From Acidovorax sp. T1 (lineage in GTDB: Bacteria; Pseudomonadota; Gammaproteobacteria; Burkholderiales; Burkholderiaceae_C), in NCBI RefSeq assembly GCF_002176815.1, contig NZ_CP021648.1, positions 1,372,001 through 1,436,000 of the forward strand: a stretch of 64,000 nt of DNA. The letters are read 5' to 3'. A program made the position numbers and the translations under genes. This document shows positions 54,756-63,110 of the stretch, in pieces; position 1 is the first letter of the stretch; each line of letters opens with the position of its first letter. Below the pieces are notes generated by a model. That model searched no databases. It saw nothing but the letters and a program-made list of their open reading frames with translations, and was not told the origin of the DNA.

Positions 54756-55415
54756 ATGAACCCGCTGACCAAGATGGCGCTGGGGCTGATGGGCCAATTG
54801 CGCCCCGAGCCCCCCACGGGCGACGGCAGCCCGGTGCTGGCCTTGCCACCGCCGCTGCGCGAAGCTGGCATGTCGCTGATGCAGGCGTTGGCCCGGCGGC
54901 AATCGCAGCGCGAATTCGATCCCGTTGCCCTGCAGCTTCCGGTGCTGTCGAACCTGCTGTGGGCTGCGGCGGGCGTCAACCGGCCTGACAGCGGCGGGCG
55001 CACGGCGCCCAGCGCCATGAACGCCCAAGAGGTGGATGTGTATGTGGCGCTGCCCGAAGGCCTGTACCTTTACGACCCCCCTGCCCACGCGCTGCAGCGC
55101 ACGGTGGTTGCCGATGTGCGGCGCGTCACGGGCTACCAGGATTTCGTGGACAGCGCACCGCTTGATCTCGTCTATGTGGCCGACCATGGGCGCATGAAGC
55201 TGGTGCCCGCCGAGCAGCGCAGCGCCTACGCCGCAGCCGCTGCGGGCGCCATGGCGCAAAACGTCTATCTGCAGGCCGCATCCACCGGGCTGGCCGCCGT
55301 CATCCGGGCCTGGCTGGACCGCACCGCGCTGGCGCAGGCCATGGGGCTGGGAACCAACCAGCAGGTGCTGCTGGCGCAGACCGTAGGCTGGCCGGCCGGA
55401 AAGGCGCCGCCATGA
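54756..55415 (+). CDS. Nitroreductase-fold oxidoreductase (SagB/ThcOx-like)
   Basis: FMN-binding nitroreductase-fold protein of 219 aa. The family start SLMQALARRQSQREFDPVAL carries the Arg that binds FMN phosphate, and LPVLSNLLWAAAGVNRPDSG GRTAPSA-type sequence with VDVYVALPEGLYLYD follows. The late block AAAAAGAMAQNVYLQAASTG is typical too. SagB/ThcOx members oxidise azolines in peptide natural products; others reduce quinones or nitro compounds. The substrate here is unknown. Start: ATG at 54756 with CAGGAG upstream. It overlaps the adenylate-forming gene (ATGA), so the two proteins probably work together. Confidence 0.82.
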   Translation: MNPLTKMALGLMGQLRPEPPTGDGSPVLALPPPLREAGMSLMQALARRQSQREFDPVALQLPVLSNLLWAAAGVNRPDSGGRTAPSAMNAQEVDVYVALPEGLYLYDPPAHALQRTVVADVRRVTGYQDFVDSAPLDLVYVADHGRMKLVPAEQRSAYAAAAAGAMAQNVYLQAASTGLAAVIRAWLDRTALAQAMGLGTNQQVLLAQTVGWPAGKAPP

Positions 55416-56800
55416 GCACCGTATTCGACCCGCTGCGTCTGTCGACGGTGTCGATGGATGTCATGGCCGCCAACCGCGATACGCCGCAGGGCCTGCTGCG
55501 GCGCCAGCAGGCGCGGCTGGCGCTGCTGCTGGGGGCTGCGCTGAAGGGCTCGCGCCTTTACCGCGAACTGCTGGGCCCAGACATTTCGGCCCGCACGCCG
55601 CTGCAGTCGTTGCCGGTGGTGACGCGCTGCCAGCTGATGGAGCGCTTTGACGACTGGGTGACCGACCCGTGCCTCACGCTCGACGGGTTGCGCGCCTTCA
55701 CTGCCGACCCCGCGCGCATCGCCGAGCCCTGGCAGGGCCGCTACATGGTGTGGGAAAGCTCGGGCACCAGCGGTCAGCCGGGCATCTTTGTGCAGGACGC
55801 GCAGGCCATGGCCGTGTACGACGCGCTGGAGGCACTGCGCCGCTGCGCACCGCGCCCGATGCTGCGCTGGCTGGACCCGCTGTGCCTGACCGAGCGCATT
55901 GCCTTCGTGGGGGCAACCAGCGGGCATTTCGCCAGCTATGTCTCGGTGCAGCGGATGCGGGCGCTCAACCCCTGGCTGGCGGGCAGCACGCGCAGTTTTT
56001 CCATCCAGGTGCCCACGCCGGAACTGGTGGCCGCCCTCAACGACTTCGCGCCCACGGTGCTCGCCACGTACCCCACCGCCGCCGCGTTGCTGGCCGACGA
56101 GGCAGGCTCTGGCGCCTTGCGCATAGCGCCGCAAGAGGTGTGGACCGGCGGTGAAACGCTGAGCCCCGCCGTGCGCGCCTACATCGAGCGGGGGCTCGAC
56201 TGCCCCGTGCGCAACAGCTATGGCGCGTCAGAATTCCTCACCATGGGCTGGGAATGCGCCCACGGCCACATGCACCTGAACGCCGACTGGGTGATCCTGG
56301 AGCCGGTGGACGAACACCACCGCACCGTGCCCGCAGGCCAGCCGGCCCGCAGCGTGCTGCTGACCAACCTGGCCAACACCGTTCAGCCGCTCATCCGTTA
56401 CGACCTGGGCGACCAGATCACGCTGCAGCCCGGGCGCTGCGGCTGTGGCTCGCCGTTGCCGGTGATGGTGGTGCAGGGGCGCCACGACGACCTCTTGCAC
56501 ATGGCGGGGCACGAGGGTCGGGTGGTGGCGCTGCTGCCCATGGCCTTGTCCACCGTGCTGGAGGATGAGGCGGGCGTGTTCGATTTTCATCTGCGCCAGC
56601 AGGACGACCACACGCTGGTGCTCCGCCTGCCTGCAACGGGCGAGGCAGGGCAGGCGGCCATGGTGCGCTGCTGCACCGCGCTCAAGGCATTTGCCAAGGC
56701 CCAGGGCGTGCTCCGGCTGCGTGTGCTGCAGGAGCTGGGCCGTCCCGTGCCCCGCGGGCGCAGCGGCAAGGCCTGCCGCATTGTGGCCTGCGCTGCTTGA
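55412..56800 (+). CDS. Adenylate-forming enzyme, PaaK/F390-synthetase-like
   Basis: Protein of 462 aa of the ANL superfamily, related to phenylacetate-CoA ligase and coenzyme F390 synthetase. The ATP loop is WESSGTSGQPGIF (about residue 115). NSYGASEFLTMGWECAHGHM is the acyl-adenylate region, with LIRYDLGDQITLQPGRCGCG following and VVQGRHDDLLHM as the hinge. It is somewhat longer than PaaK, with an extra N terminus, and its C-terminal lid is weakly conserved. It probably activates a carboxylate; the acid is unknown. It is coupled to the nitroreductase gene and followed by a leader and an MFS exporter. Confidence 0.75.
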   Translation: MSTVFDPLRLSTVSMDVMAANRDTPQGLLRRQQARLALLLGAALKGSRLYRELLGPDISARTPLQSLPVVTRCQLMERFDDWVTDPCLTLDGLRAFTADPARIAEPWQGRYMVWESSGTSGQPGIFVQDAQAMAVYDALEALRRCAPRPMLRWLDPLCLTERIAFVGATSGHFASYVSVQRMRALNPWLAGSTRSFSIQVPTPELVAALNDFAPTVLATYPTAAALLADEAGSGALRIAPQEVWTGGETLSPAVRAYIERGLDCPVRNSYGASEFLTMGWECAHGHMHLNADWVILEPVDEHHRTVPAGQPARSVLLTNLANTVQPLIRYDLGDQITLQPGRCGCGSPLPVMVVQGRHDDLLHMAGHEGRVVALLPMALSTVLEDEAGVFDFHLRQQDDHTLVLRLPATGEAGQAAMVRCCTALKAFAKAQGVLRLRVLQELGRPVPRGRSGKACRIVACAA

Positions 56801-56868
56801 TTTGCTCTTGAATCAATAGCTTTTGGCGCTTTATTTGTAAGGGGTAGAGCCTGATTTCTATCGAAATA
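56800..56868. repeat. Dispersed short repeat, copy B (after adenylate-forming gene)
   Basis: AATCAATAGCTTTTGGCGCT, TTATTTGTAAGGGGTAGAGC and CTGATTTC follow the consensus. It begins at the stop codon of the upstream gene. Confidence 0.6.
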
Positions 56869-56942
56869 TGCGCAATGGCACGACAACAGGCAGGGTCGCG
56901 CAGGGGCAGCTCGGGCGTATCGGGGTGTTCTTCGTAAAATGG

Positions 56943-57050
56943 GTCACGGGAAATTCATCGCCGTGACGCGTCTTGCAACGCAGCGGATGAAGCCCCGGAA
57001 CCTGAGAAAGCCGTGTGCACCCCCGGGCCGCATGCGGCTTTTGCCGTTTT
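56943..57050 (+). promoter_or_regulatory. Structured leader with terminator before the MFS gene
   Basis: A hairpin GTCACGG (56943-56949)/CCGTGAC (56961-56967) is followed, 60 bases later, by the palindrome GCCGCATGCGGC (57027-57038) and TTTT. AAAGCCG (57007-57013) can pair instead with CGGCTTT (57035-57041), so two exclusive folds exist. It looks like an attenuator or unrecognised riboswitch, 59 bp before the start codon. It could equally be the terminator of the preceding operon. Confidence 0.4.
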
Positions 57051-57108
57051 TCCCCATCCTTTTCCTTTCACGAGCACAGCCCTCTCGCGGTCTGTCTGAC
57101 TACCGTTT

Positions 57109-58308
57109 ATGCAACGTCATTGGCCTCCGTTTGCCTGGGTCTGTTTTGCCATGTGCGTGGGCGTCATGGGCACAGCCCTGGCCAGCCCGCTGTATCCGCT
57201 GTACCAGGCCCACTGGGGTCTGCAGCCCAGCCACATCACGGGCATTTATGTGGCCTATATGTTCGGGGCGCTGGCCAGCCTGCTGTTTCTGGGGCGGCTG
57301 AGCGACCGGTTTGGTTTCTTGCCGGTGCTGCGCAATGGCCTGGTGCTGGTCACGTCCGGCGTGCTGCTGTCGGCGCTGGCCTGGAGCGTCGCGTCGTTTG
57401 TCGCCAGCCGCGTGCTGATCGGCATTGCCTCGGGAATGATCACCACCTCGGCGTCGATTGGTCTCACACAACTGAACCGCAGCGGCAACGTGATGCGCGC
57501 CTCGGCCATGACGAGTTTTGCCATGGCGTTGGGCTTTGGCCTGGGGCCGCTGGTGGGTGGGCTGATGGCCCAGTGGGTGCCCCTGCCGCTGGTGACAGCC
57601 TATGCGCCCAGCGTGGTGCTGGGGGTGCTGGCGATCTATGCGCTATATCAAGTGCAGCTGGCGCCTGCAGCCTCGGCCGCCGCGCCAGCGCCGTTTGCCT
57701 TGCATGACTGGCTGCCGCGCATCACGCTGCCGCAACCTGCCCTGCGCCGCCCGTTTCTGATTGCCAGCCTGGGGGCGTTCAGCACCTTCAGCATCTTTGG
57801 CCTTTATGCATCGCTGGCGCCGAGCTTCATGGCGCACATGGTGCCCTGGCATGGCCCGGCCGTGAGCGGCCTGTCGATCGCCATGATTTTGTTTCTCTCT
57901 GCCGGCTTTCAGTGGCTGGCCCGGCCGGTGCACACCAAGACCTGTGCCATCGTGGGCCTGGGGCTGCTGGCGGCCTGCAACCTGCTGTTGATTGCCACCA
58001 CCTACACCAACCTGCCGCTGCTGTTTGTGCTGAGCGTGCTGTGCACCGCCGCGGGCCATGGCCTGGTGAACCTGGCGGGCATTGCCATCGTGAACAAGGT
58101 AGCGGGCCCGCAGAACCGGTCTGGCCTGCTGTCCACTTATCTGGTGGTGGGCTACCTGGGCACCATCCTGCCCATCCTGGGTGTGGGTTGGCTGTCGGAC
58201 CACCTGGGCCTGCCGGTGGCCATCGTGATTTTCTGCGGCGCGATGGCACTGTTGACCGGCGCGCTGGCCTGGCTGGCCCGCCGCACCCCGGTGATTGAAC
58301 AGGCCTGA
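57109..58308 (+). CDS. MFS transporter
   Basis: Inner-membrane transporter of 399 aa with twelve helices of the major facilitator superfamily. The loop 2-3 signature appears as GRLSDRFGFLPVLRNG (residues about 63-78), and the motif in helix 5 is GLGPLVGGLMAQW. A DHA-like drug or metabolite efflux role is the usual meaning of such proteins. It is downstream of the nitroreductase and adenylating enzyme, so export of their product is a possibility, though a terminator-like leader separates them. Start: ATG at 57109. Ends 12 bp from the convergent thioredoxin-like gene. Confidence 0.85.
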   Translation: MQRHWPPFAWVCFAMCVGVMGTALASPLYPLYQAHWGLQPSHITGIYVAYMFGALASLLFLGRLSDRFGFLPVLRNGLVLVTSGVLLSALAWSVASFVASRVLIGIASGMITTSASIGLTQLNRSGNVMRASAMTSFAMALGFGLGPLVGGLMAQWVPLPLVTAYAPSVVLGVLAIYALYQVQLAPAASAAAPAPFALHDWLPRITLPQPALRRPFLIASLGAFSTFSIFGLYASLAPSFMAHMVPWHGPAVSGLSIAMILFLSAGFQWLARPVHTKTCAIVGLGLLAACNLLLIATTYTNLPLLFVLSVLCTAAGHGLVNLAGIAIVNKVAGPQNRSGLLSTYLVVGYLGTILPILGVGWLSDHLGLPVAIVIFCGAMALLTGALAWLARRTPVIEQA

Positions 58309-58320
58309 TGCAGGGGCCGG

Positions 58321-58650
58321 TCAGCCCGCTGTGGCTGCGCCGAGCAGTTGGGCCATCGCCCGTGCGTCTTGCGGCCGCACCACGCGCGCCACTTCCTTCC
58401 CATCGCGCAGGAACACCAGCGTGGGCCAGAGTTTCACGCCAAAGCTGCGTCCCAGGCGCTGGCCGGGGCCGTCTTCCACCTTGAGGTGGGCCACGTCCGC
58501 CCGGTCGTGCAGGGCCTGCGCGATGAGCGGCTGGGCGCGCTGGCAATGGCCGCACCACGGGGTGCCGAATTCGAGCACGGTGGCGCCGGGCAGGCTATCC
58601 ACCTCGGCGCGGGTGGGGGCTTGGGCGAGGTGTTGGGCAATGTAGGGCAT
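58321..58650 (-). CDS. Thioredoxin-fold protein
   Basis: Small thioredoxin-like protein (109 aa). Active site WCGHC in VLEFGTPWCGHCQRAQPLIA, cis-Pro in KLWPTLVFLRDGKEVARVV. No signal peptide, so it is cytoplasmic. The WCGHC site is oxidising in character compared with WCGPC of TrxA at 37.5 kb. I use the ATG at 58650; a frame extension adds nine residues. It is 58 bp downstream of moeA on the same strand, so it may be the last gene of the cofactor operon. Its partner is unknown. Confidence 0.85.
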   Translation of the reverse strand: MPYIAQHLAQAPTRAEVDSLPGATVLEFGTPWCGHCQRAQPLIAQALHDRADVAHLKVEDGPGQRLGRSFGVKLWPTLVFLRDGKEVARVVRPQDARAMAQLLGAATAG

Positions 58651-58708
58651 GCGGCGAAGACTTCCACAGGAGTGCAACAGGAGATTGATTGTGCGGGCGC
58701 TCCGGGGC

Positions 58709-60064
58709 TCAAATCACACCGTCAAACACCATCACATCCACAGCGTCGCCCGGCGCCACATTCCCTTGGCCGTGGTGCAGCACGATCAGGCCGTTGGCCT
58801 GCACCATGGAGCTGAGCACGCCCGAGCCCTGGTTGCCCGTGGTGCAGACCTGCAGCGTGCCGTCGGGTGCCGTGGTCACGCTGCCGCGCTGGTATTCGGT
58901 GCGGCCGGGCTTCTTGCGGATGGCCTCGGTGCTCACGGCGCGCAGCAGCGGCGGGGCGGGGCGGGTGCTGCCCATCATGCGCAGCAGGGCGGGGCGCACA
59001 AACGCGAGAAAGGTCACCATGACCGCCACGGGGTTGCCGGGCAGGCCGAAGAGGATGGCACCGTTGCTTGCCTGTGCAGTATCTTTTTGATAGCTGCCTG
59101 CGCTTGCTGTATCAGCGCGAGAGGCCTCTTTTGCTTGTAAGTCGGAGGCTGTGATGCGACCCACGGCCATGGGCCGGCCGGGGCGCATGGCGATGCGCCA
59201 GAAGGCCACATCGCCCAGTTGTTTCATCATGGTGCGCGTGTGGTCGGCCTCGCCCACGCTCACGCCGCCGCTGGTGATGATGGCGTCGGCCCGTTGCGCG
59301 GCATCGCGAAAGGCGGCCTCCAACAGGGCGGGTTCATCGCGCACCACGCCCAGGTCGATCACCTCCACGCCCAGCCGGGTGAGCAGGCCGAACACGGTGT
59401 AGCGGTTGCTGTCGTACACCGCGCCTTCGCGGGGCGGCTCGCCCAGGCTCAAAATTTCGTCGCCGGTGGAGAAATACGCCACGCGCAGGCGGCGGTACAC
59501 CGTCACGGCTTTCAGGCCCAGACTGGCCACCAGGCCCAGCGCAGCAGGCGTCAGCAGCTCACCTTTTGAGAGCGCCACGCCGCCTTCCATCAGGTCTTCG
59601 CCCTTGAAGCGGCGGTTGTCGCCCAGGCGCAGCGCGTTGGCGGCGATGGTGATGTGCCCGTCGGCGGCGCTGGTGGTGAACTCTTGCGGCACCACCGTGT
59701 CCAGGCCCGGGGGCATGATGGCGCCGGTCATGATCTTCAGGCATTCGCCGTCCCCCACGGTGCCGGTCCAGGCCTTGCCGGCCAGCGCGGTGCCCACCAC
59801 GCGCAGCGTGAGCGGCTGGTCCGCCGCCAGTTGCGCGCCGGCAAACGCATAGCCATCCATGGCCGAGTTGTCGTGGGGCGGCACGCTCAGGGGCGAGACC
59901 ACGTCGCGGGCCAGCACCCGGCCCAGCCCTTCAAAAATGCCGACCTCTTCGGTGGCCGTGACGGGCTGAATGAGCCGTTCGAGAAAGGCCGACACCTGGT
60001 CGGCACTGAGCGCCTGCGGGTCGTAGCCTTGCAGCTCGGCGGCAATCTGGGCAATGGTTTTCAT
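58709..60064 (-). CDS. moeA: Molybdopterin molybdotransferase MoeA
   Basis: MoeA (451 aa) inserts molybdenum into adenylylated molybdopterin. Typical blocks: FEGLGRVLARDVVSPLSVPP, HDNSAMDGYAFA, IMTGAIMPPGLDTVVPQEF, STGDEILSLGEPPREGAVYD and SGGVSVGEADHTRTMMKQLG. Between the latter part and GAILFGLPGNPVAVMVTFLA lies an insertion of about 30 residues (EASRADTASAGSYQKDTAQA) encoded by a dispersed repeat; this loop is not part of normal MoeA. Start: ATG at 60064. It follows mobA in the operon and would supply the reductase at 11.5 kb. Confidence 0.95.
   Translation of the reverse strand: MKTIAQIAAELQGYDPQALSADQVSAFLERLIQPVTATEEVGIFEGLGRVLARDVVSPLSVPPHDNSAMDGYAFAGAQLAADQPLTLRVVGTALAGKAWTGTVGDGECLKIMTGAIMPPGLDTVVPQEFTTSAADGHITIAANALRLGDNRRFKGEDLMEGGVALSKGELLTPAALGLVASLGLKAVTVYRRLRVAYFSTGDEILSLGEPPREGAVYDSNRYTVFGLLTRLGVEVIDLGVVRDEPALLEAAFRDAAQRADAIITSGGVSVGEADHTRTMMKQLGDVAFWRIAMRPGRPMAVGRITASDLQAKEASRADTASAGSYQKDTAQASNGAILFGLPGNPVAVMVTFLAFVRPALLRMMGSTRPAPPLLRAVSTEAIRKKPGRTEYQRGSVTTAPDGTLQVCTTGNQGSGVLSSMVQANGLIVLHHGQGNVAPGDAVDVMVFDGVI
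59080..59140. repeat. Dispersed short repeat, copy C (inside moeA)
   Basis: TTGATAGCTGCCTGCGCTTG, CTGTATCAGCGCGAGAGGCC and TCTTTTGC, very close to the consensus. On the minus strand it encodes an extra loop in MoeA, the clearest case of an in-frame insertion in this window. Confidence 0.75.
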
Positions 60065-60110
60065 GGGGAAATGCGCGCAGTGCGAGAGGGGTTGCAACCG
60101 GTGCACTCGG

Positions 60111-60743
60111 TCAGGGAATGCCGGCGCTTTCAAGTCGGTGCAGTTCGGCCAGCGTGTTGGCGTTGAAAAACGCCAGCGGGTCGTCGCCTGGCTGGTCGAA
60201 CGGCACCACCACCTGATGGTGCTGCGCGGTCCAGGCGTCGATCTTGCGGCCGCCCGCCTGGGTGAAGGCCACCAGGCTTTCGAGCAGGTCCACGCGCAGC
60301 AGGCAGAACACGGGCTGGGGGCGCACGACGGTGCCGCCCGCGCCATCGTCCTCGGGGGCAGCGGCCATGGCAATGTCGGCGCCCGCCTGGTCGGCGGCAG
60401 CGGCCAGCCGCGTGGCCAGGTCCAGCGGAAACAGCGGCGTGTCGCAGGGCACGGTGAGCAGCCAGGGCGTCTCGCAGCGTTCCAGCCCGGTCAGAAAACC
60501 GGCCAGCGGACCGGCATAGTCGGCCAACACGTCGGGCCAGACCGGCGCGCCAAAGGCCTCGTAGGCCGCCAGGTTGCGGTTGGCATTGACCATGGTGGCT
60601 CCGGTCTGCACCTGCAGCCGCATCAGCGTATGCAGCGCCAGCGGCAGGCTGCGAAAGTTCTGCAGGCCTTTATCGACCCCGCCCATGCGGGAGCCGCGGC
60701 CACCGGCGAGGACCAGGCCGGTGATGTCTTGGGTGTCAATCAT
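60111..60743 (-). CDS. mobA: Molybdenum cofactor guanylyltransferase MobA
   Basis: MobA (210 aa) adds GMP to the molybdenum cofactor, forming the MGD cofactor needed by DMSO-reductase-type enzymes such as the one in this window. The nucleotide loop is [20 protein letters not shown] (residues about 8-27); [15 protein letters not shown] carries the metal-binding Asp, and NANTLAEL is near the end. Length is normal. It lies 11 bp after moaA and 46 bp before moeA, in one operon. Confidence 0.95.
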   Translation of the reverse strand: MIDTQDITGLVLAGGRGSRMGGVDKGLQNFRSLPLALHTLMRLQVQTGATMVNANRNLAAYEAFGAPVWPDVLADYAGPLAGFLTGLERCETPWLLTVPCDTPLFPLDLATRLAAAADQAGADIAMAAAPEDDGAGGTVVRPQPVFCLLRVDLLESLVAFTQAGGRKIDAWTAQHHQVVVPFDQPGDDPLAFFNANTLAELHRLESAGIP

Positions 60744-60754
60744 TCGTTCAATCG

Positions 60755-61891
60755 TTATCCGCCGATGTAGCTCATTTCGACGCGGCGTGCGCCTTGGGCT
60801 GTATCGGCAGGCAGGCTGCTGCGCAGCTCCGAGTAGCGGTCATTGCGCTGCTGCCAGATGGGGGCGATAGCCGATGCAATGGCTTCGTCGGTGGCGCCGC
60901 CGCGCAGCAGCGTGCGCAGGTCATGGCCTTGGGTGGCAAACAGGCACAGGTAGAGCTTGCCTTCGGTGGACAGGCGCGCGCGGTTGCAGTCGTGGCAAAA
61001 AGCCTGGGTCACGCTGCTGATCACACCCACCTCGCCCAGCGCCGGGTCGTGCTGGCCAGCGGCATCGGCATAGCCCCAGCGTGCAGCGGTTTCGCCGGGG
61101 CTGCTCGGGTCCAGCGGCACCAGGGGCAGTTCGGCGCGCAGGCGAGCAATCAGTTCGGCCGAAGGCAGCACCTCGTCCATGCGCCAGCCGTTGGTGGCGC
61201 CCACGTCCATGTATTCAATGAAGCGCAGCGTGGTGCCCGTGCCGCGAAAATGCCGCGCCATGGGCAAAATTTCGTGGTCGTTGGTGCCGCGCTTGACCAC
61301 CATGTTGACCTTGATGTGCGACAGACCCGCCGCGTGCGCCGCCTCGATGCCGTCCAGCACATCGGCCACCGGAAAATCCACATCGTTCATGCGGCGAAAC
61401 ACCGCGTCGTCCAGGCCATCCAGGCTCACGGTGACGCGGTTCAGGCCCGCATCTTTCAGCGCCCGGGCCTTGCGCGCCAGCAGCGAGCCGTTGGTGGTGA
61501 GTGTGAGGTCGGGCGGCAGGCCATCGACCGTGCGCAATTGGGCCAGTTGCGTCACCAGTTCTTCGAGGTTCTTGCGCAGCAGGGGCTCGCCCCCGGTCAG
61601 GCGGATCTTGCGCACGCCATGCGCCAGAAACAGCCGCGCCAGCCGCGTGATCTCTTCAAAGCTCAACAGGGCGTTGTGCGGCAGGTAGGCATGGTCCTTG
61701 TCGAACACTTCCTTGGGCATGCAGTAGTTGCAGCGGAAGTTGCAGCGGTCGGTCACGCTGATGCGCAGGTCGCGCAGGGTGCGGCCCCGGGTGTCGGCCA
61801 GCAGACCAGTGGGTGCGGTGGCCTGCGCGGGCACCTTGGGCGCCAGCGAGGCCAGGCGCTCATCGATCAATGGAATGACACGTTCAGTCAT
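60755..61891 (-). CDS. moaA: GTP 3',8-cyclase MoaA
   Basis: Radical SAM enzyme (378 aa) that converts GTP to 3',8-cyclo-GTP, the first step of molybdopterin synthesis. The radical SAM cluster motif is [10 protein letters not shown] (about residues 49-58), and [13 protein letters not shown] follows. The second Fe-S cluster uses [20 protein letters not shown]. The essential C-terminal Gly-Gly is present in MSYIGG. About 30 extra residues precede the core ([20 protein letters not shown]), common in betaproteobacteria. It stands 47 bp after the BLUF gene. Confidence 0.97.
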   Translation of the reverse strand: MTERVIPLIDERLASLAPKVPAQATAPTGLLADTRGRTLRDLRISVTDRCNFRCNYCMPKEVFDKDHAYLPHNALLSFEEITRLARLFLAHGVRKIRLTGGEPLLRKNLEELVTQLAQLRTVDGLPPDLTLTTNGSLLARKARALKDAGLNRVTVSLDGLDDAVFRRMNDVDFPVADVLDGIEAAHAAGLSHIKVNMVVKRGTNDHEILPMARHFRGTGTTLRFIEYMDVGATNGWRMDEVLPSAELIARLRAELPLVPLDPSSPGETAARWGYADAAGQHDPALGEVGVISSVTQAFCHDCNRARLSTEGKLYLCLFATQGHDLRTLLRGGATDEAIASAIAPIWQQRNDRYSELRSSLPADTAQGARRVEMSYIGG

Positions 61892-61938
61892 CGCAGGACT
61901 TGTTCAACAAGGCAGGTGGGCGCATTCGCCGCATTTTC

Positions 61939-62358
61939 TCACTCCAGCCAGCGTACGTTCTGCAAGATTTCGTCAAAGAAGCTGCGCAGGGTCAAGGTGT
62001 TCATGCTGAACGGGTCGAATTCCGAGCTGCTGGAGTATTTGAGAAACAGTTGCCGGTTGGCCTCCACAGACCCCAGCAGCCCCATCGACCAACTGCTAAA
62101 GCGCCGGTACGGGATTTCGCCAAAGTCCAGCACGGCCGTGTCGCGGTGGCGCGTGTCCTTGAGCAGGCGGTGGTACAGCGCATTCACGGCTGCGCGGTCA
62201 CCTTCGAGTTGCTGCAAAAAGATGCCATGGTTCAGACACAGCGCGCCGGTAATGCCTGCGCGGGCATTGTTGCGTTGCGATGCGCCCAGAATGTCCTTGA
62301 TGTCCGCAGGCCCGAGGCTGCGTGCGGTGCGGCTGGCGTAAGTCAGTTGTATCAACAT
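61939..62358 (-). CDS. BLUF-domain blue-light sensor
   Basis: Flavin-based light sensor of 139 aa, essentially a BLUF domain (residues 1-95) plus a short helical C terminus. The photochemical residues are all present: Y7 in QLTYASRT, N31 in NNARAGITG, Q49/Q50 in FLQQLEGD, and W90/M92 in SSWSMGLLG. Such short BLUF proteins act through protein partners. The start is the ATG at 62358 with AGGAGAC upstream. It is the first gene of a likely operon with moaA-mobA-moeA and is divergent from an ECF sigma-factor gene; a 9-bp inverted repeat lies between them. Confidence 0.93.
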   Translation of the reverse strand: MLIQLTYASRTARSLGPADIKDILGASQRNNARAGITGALCLNHGIFLQQLEGDRAAVNALYHRLLKDTRHRDTAVLDFGEIPYRRFSSWSMGLLGSVEANRQLFLKYSSSSEFDPFSMNTLTLRSFFDEILQNVRWLE

Positions 62359-62433
62359 GTTTGTCTCCTGAGCGGCGCAGTGTGTCAGGGTTTGGCGCAG
62401 CGCGCGCATGCTGAGGTAATTGGCCCTTCGCCG

Positions 62434-62467
62434 GGGTCGACACTGTGGCCTGGCTGACTGTCGACCC
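62434..62467. promoter_or_regulatory. 9-bp inverted repeat between BLUF and sigma-factor genes
   Basis: GGGTCGACA (62434-62442) and TGTCGACCC (62459-62467) are exact complements separated by 16 bp, in the middle of the 169-bp divergent promoter region. It may be an operator serving both directions. The binding protein is unknown. Confidence 0.45.
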
Positions 62468-62527
62468 GCAGTCACTGCGCAAAGCGCTGGTGGTGTAATG
62501 TGAGAGAAGACAGACAATGGGGTCCAC

Positions 62528-63061
62528 ATGAACTGCATCAACAAGGCCTGGGCCGCACATGGGCCCGAACTGCGCCATTGGGCGCACCATCGGATGAGTG
62601 ACCCTGCCGAAGTCGATGACCTGATGCAGGATCTGTTTCTGCGGGTATTGCGCCAGGGCGAGCGGTTTTGCTCGGTGCACAACGCGCGTGCCTGGCTGTT
62701 TGAAGTGGCGCGCAACATGCTGGCCGACCGCTTGCGGGTCGCGCGCACCATGGTGGAGCTTCCCGACGATCTGGTGGCTCCCGATGAGGTGTCTGACAGC
62801 GTGGATAGCCTCACCGCGTGCCTTCCGCGTGTGCTTTCAGAACTCCAGTCCGAGGACCGCGAAGCCATCGTGCTGTGCGATTTGCAGGGCATGAGCCAGG
62901 CCGACTTTGCGGAAAAGGCCGGGTTGGGGCTGAGCGCGGCCAAATCTAGAGTGCAGCGTGCGCGGCAGCGCTTGAAGGCGCGGATGACGCTGGCATGCCA
63001 GGTGACCCTCGACATGCGCGGGCACGTCGAAGATTTCGTGCCCAGGGATCCCGTCAAATAG
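62528..63061 (+). CDS. ECF-type RNA polymerase sigma factor
   Basis: Sigma-70 family factor of 177 aa with only regions 2 and 4, thus extracytoplasmic-function type, similar to SigZ-like proteins. Region 2 includes DPAEVDDLMQDLFLRVLRQG and NARAWLFEVARNMLADRLR; region 4 contains SEDREAIVLCDLQGMSQADF and GLSAAKSRVQRARQRLKARM. A C-terminal tail of about 25 residues has Cys and His (LACQVTLDMRGHVEDF). No anti-sigma gene is next to it. The UPF0718 permease starts 49 bp downstream and is probably co-transcribed, so it may be a target gene. Confidence 0.9.
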   Translation: MNCINKAWAAHGPELRHWAHHRMSDPAEVDDLMQDLFLRVLRQGERFCSVHNARAWLFEVARNMLADRLRVARTMVELPDDLVAPDEVSDSVDSLTACLPRVLSELQSEDREAIVLCDLQGMSQADFAEKAGLGLSAAKSRVQRARQRLKARMTLACQVTLDMRGHVEDFVPRDPVK

Positions 63062-63110
63062 TTTTTGATGCCTTGTGCGTCTTTTCGGCGCGCGTTCCGT
63101 CTTCACTGGC

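Noticed and set aside
60744..60754. Molybdenum-cofactor riboswitch for the moa genes
   Set aside because: The gap between moaA and mobA is 11 bp and the 47 bp before moaA show no room for the known Moco RNA fold.
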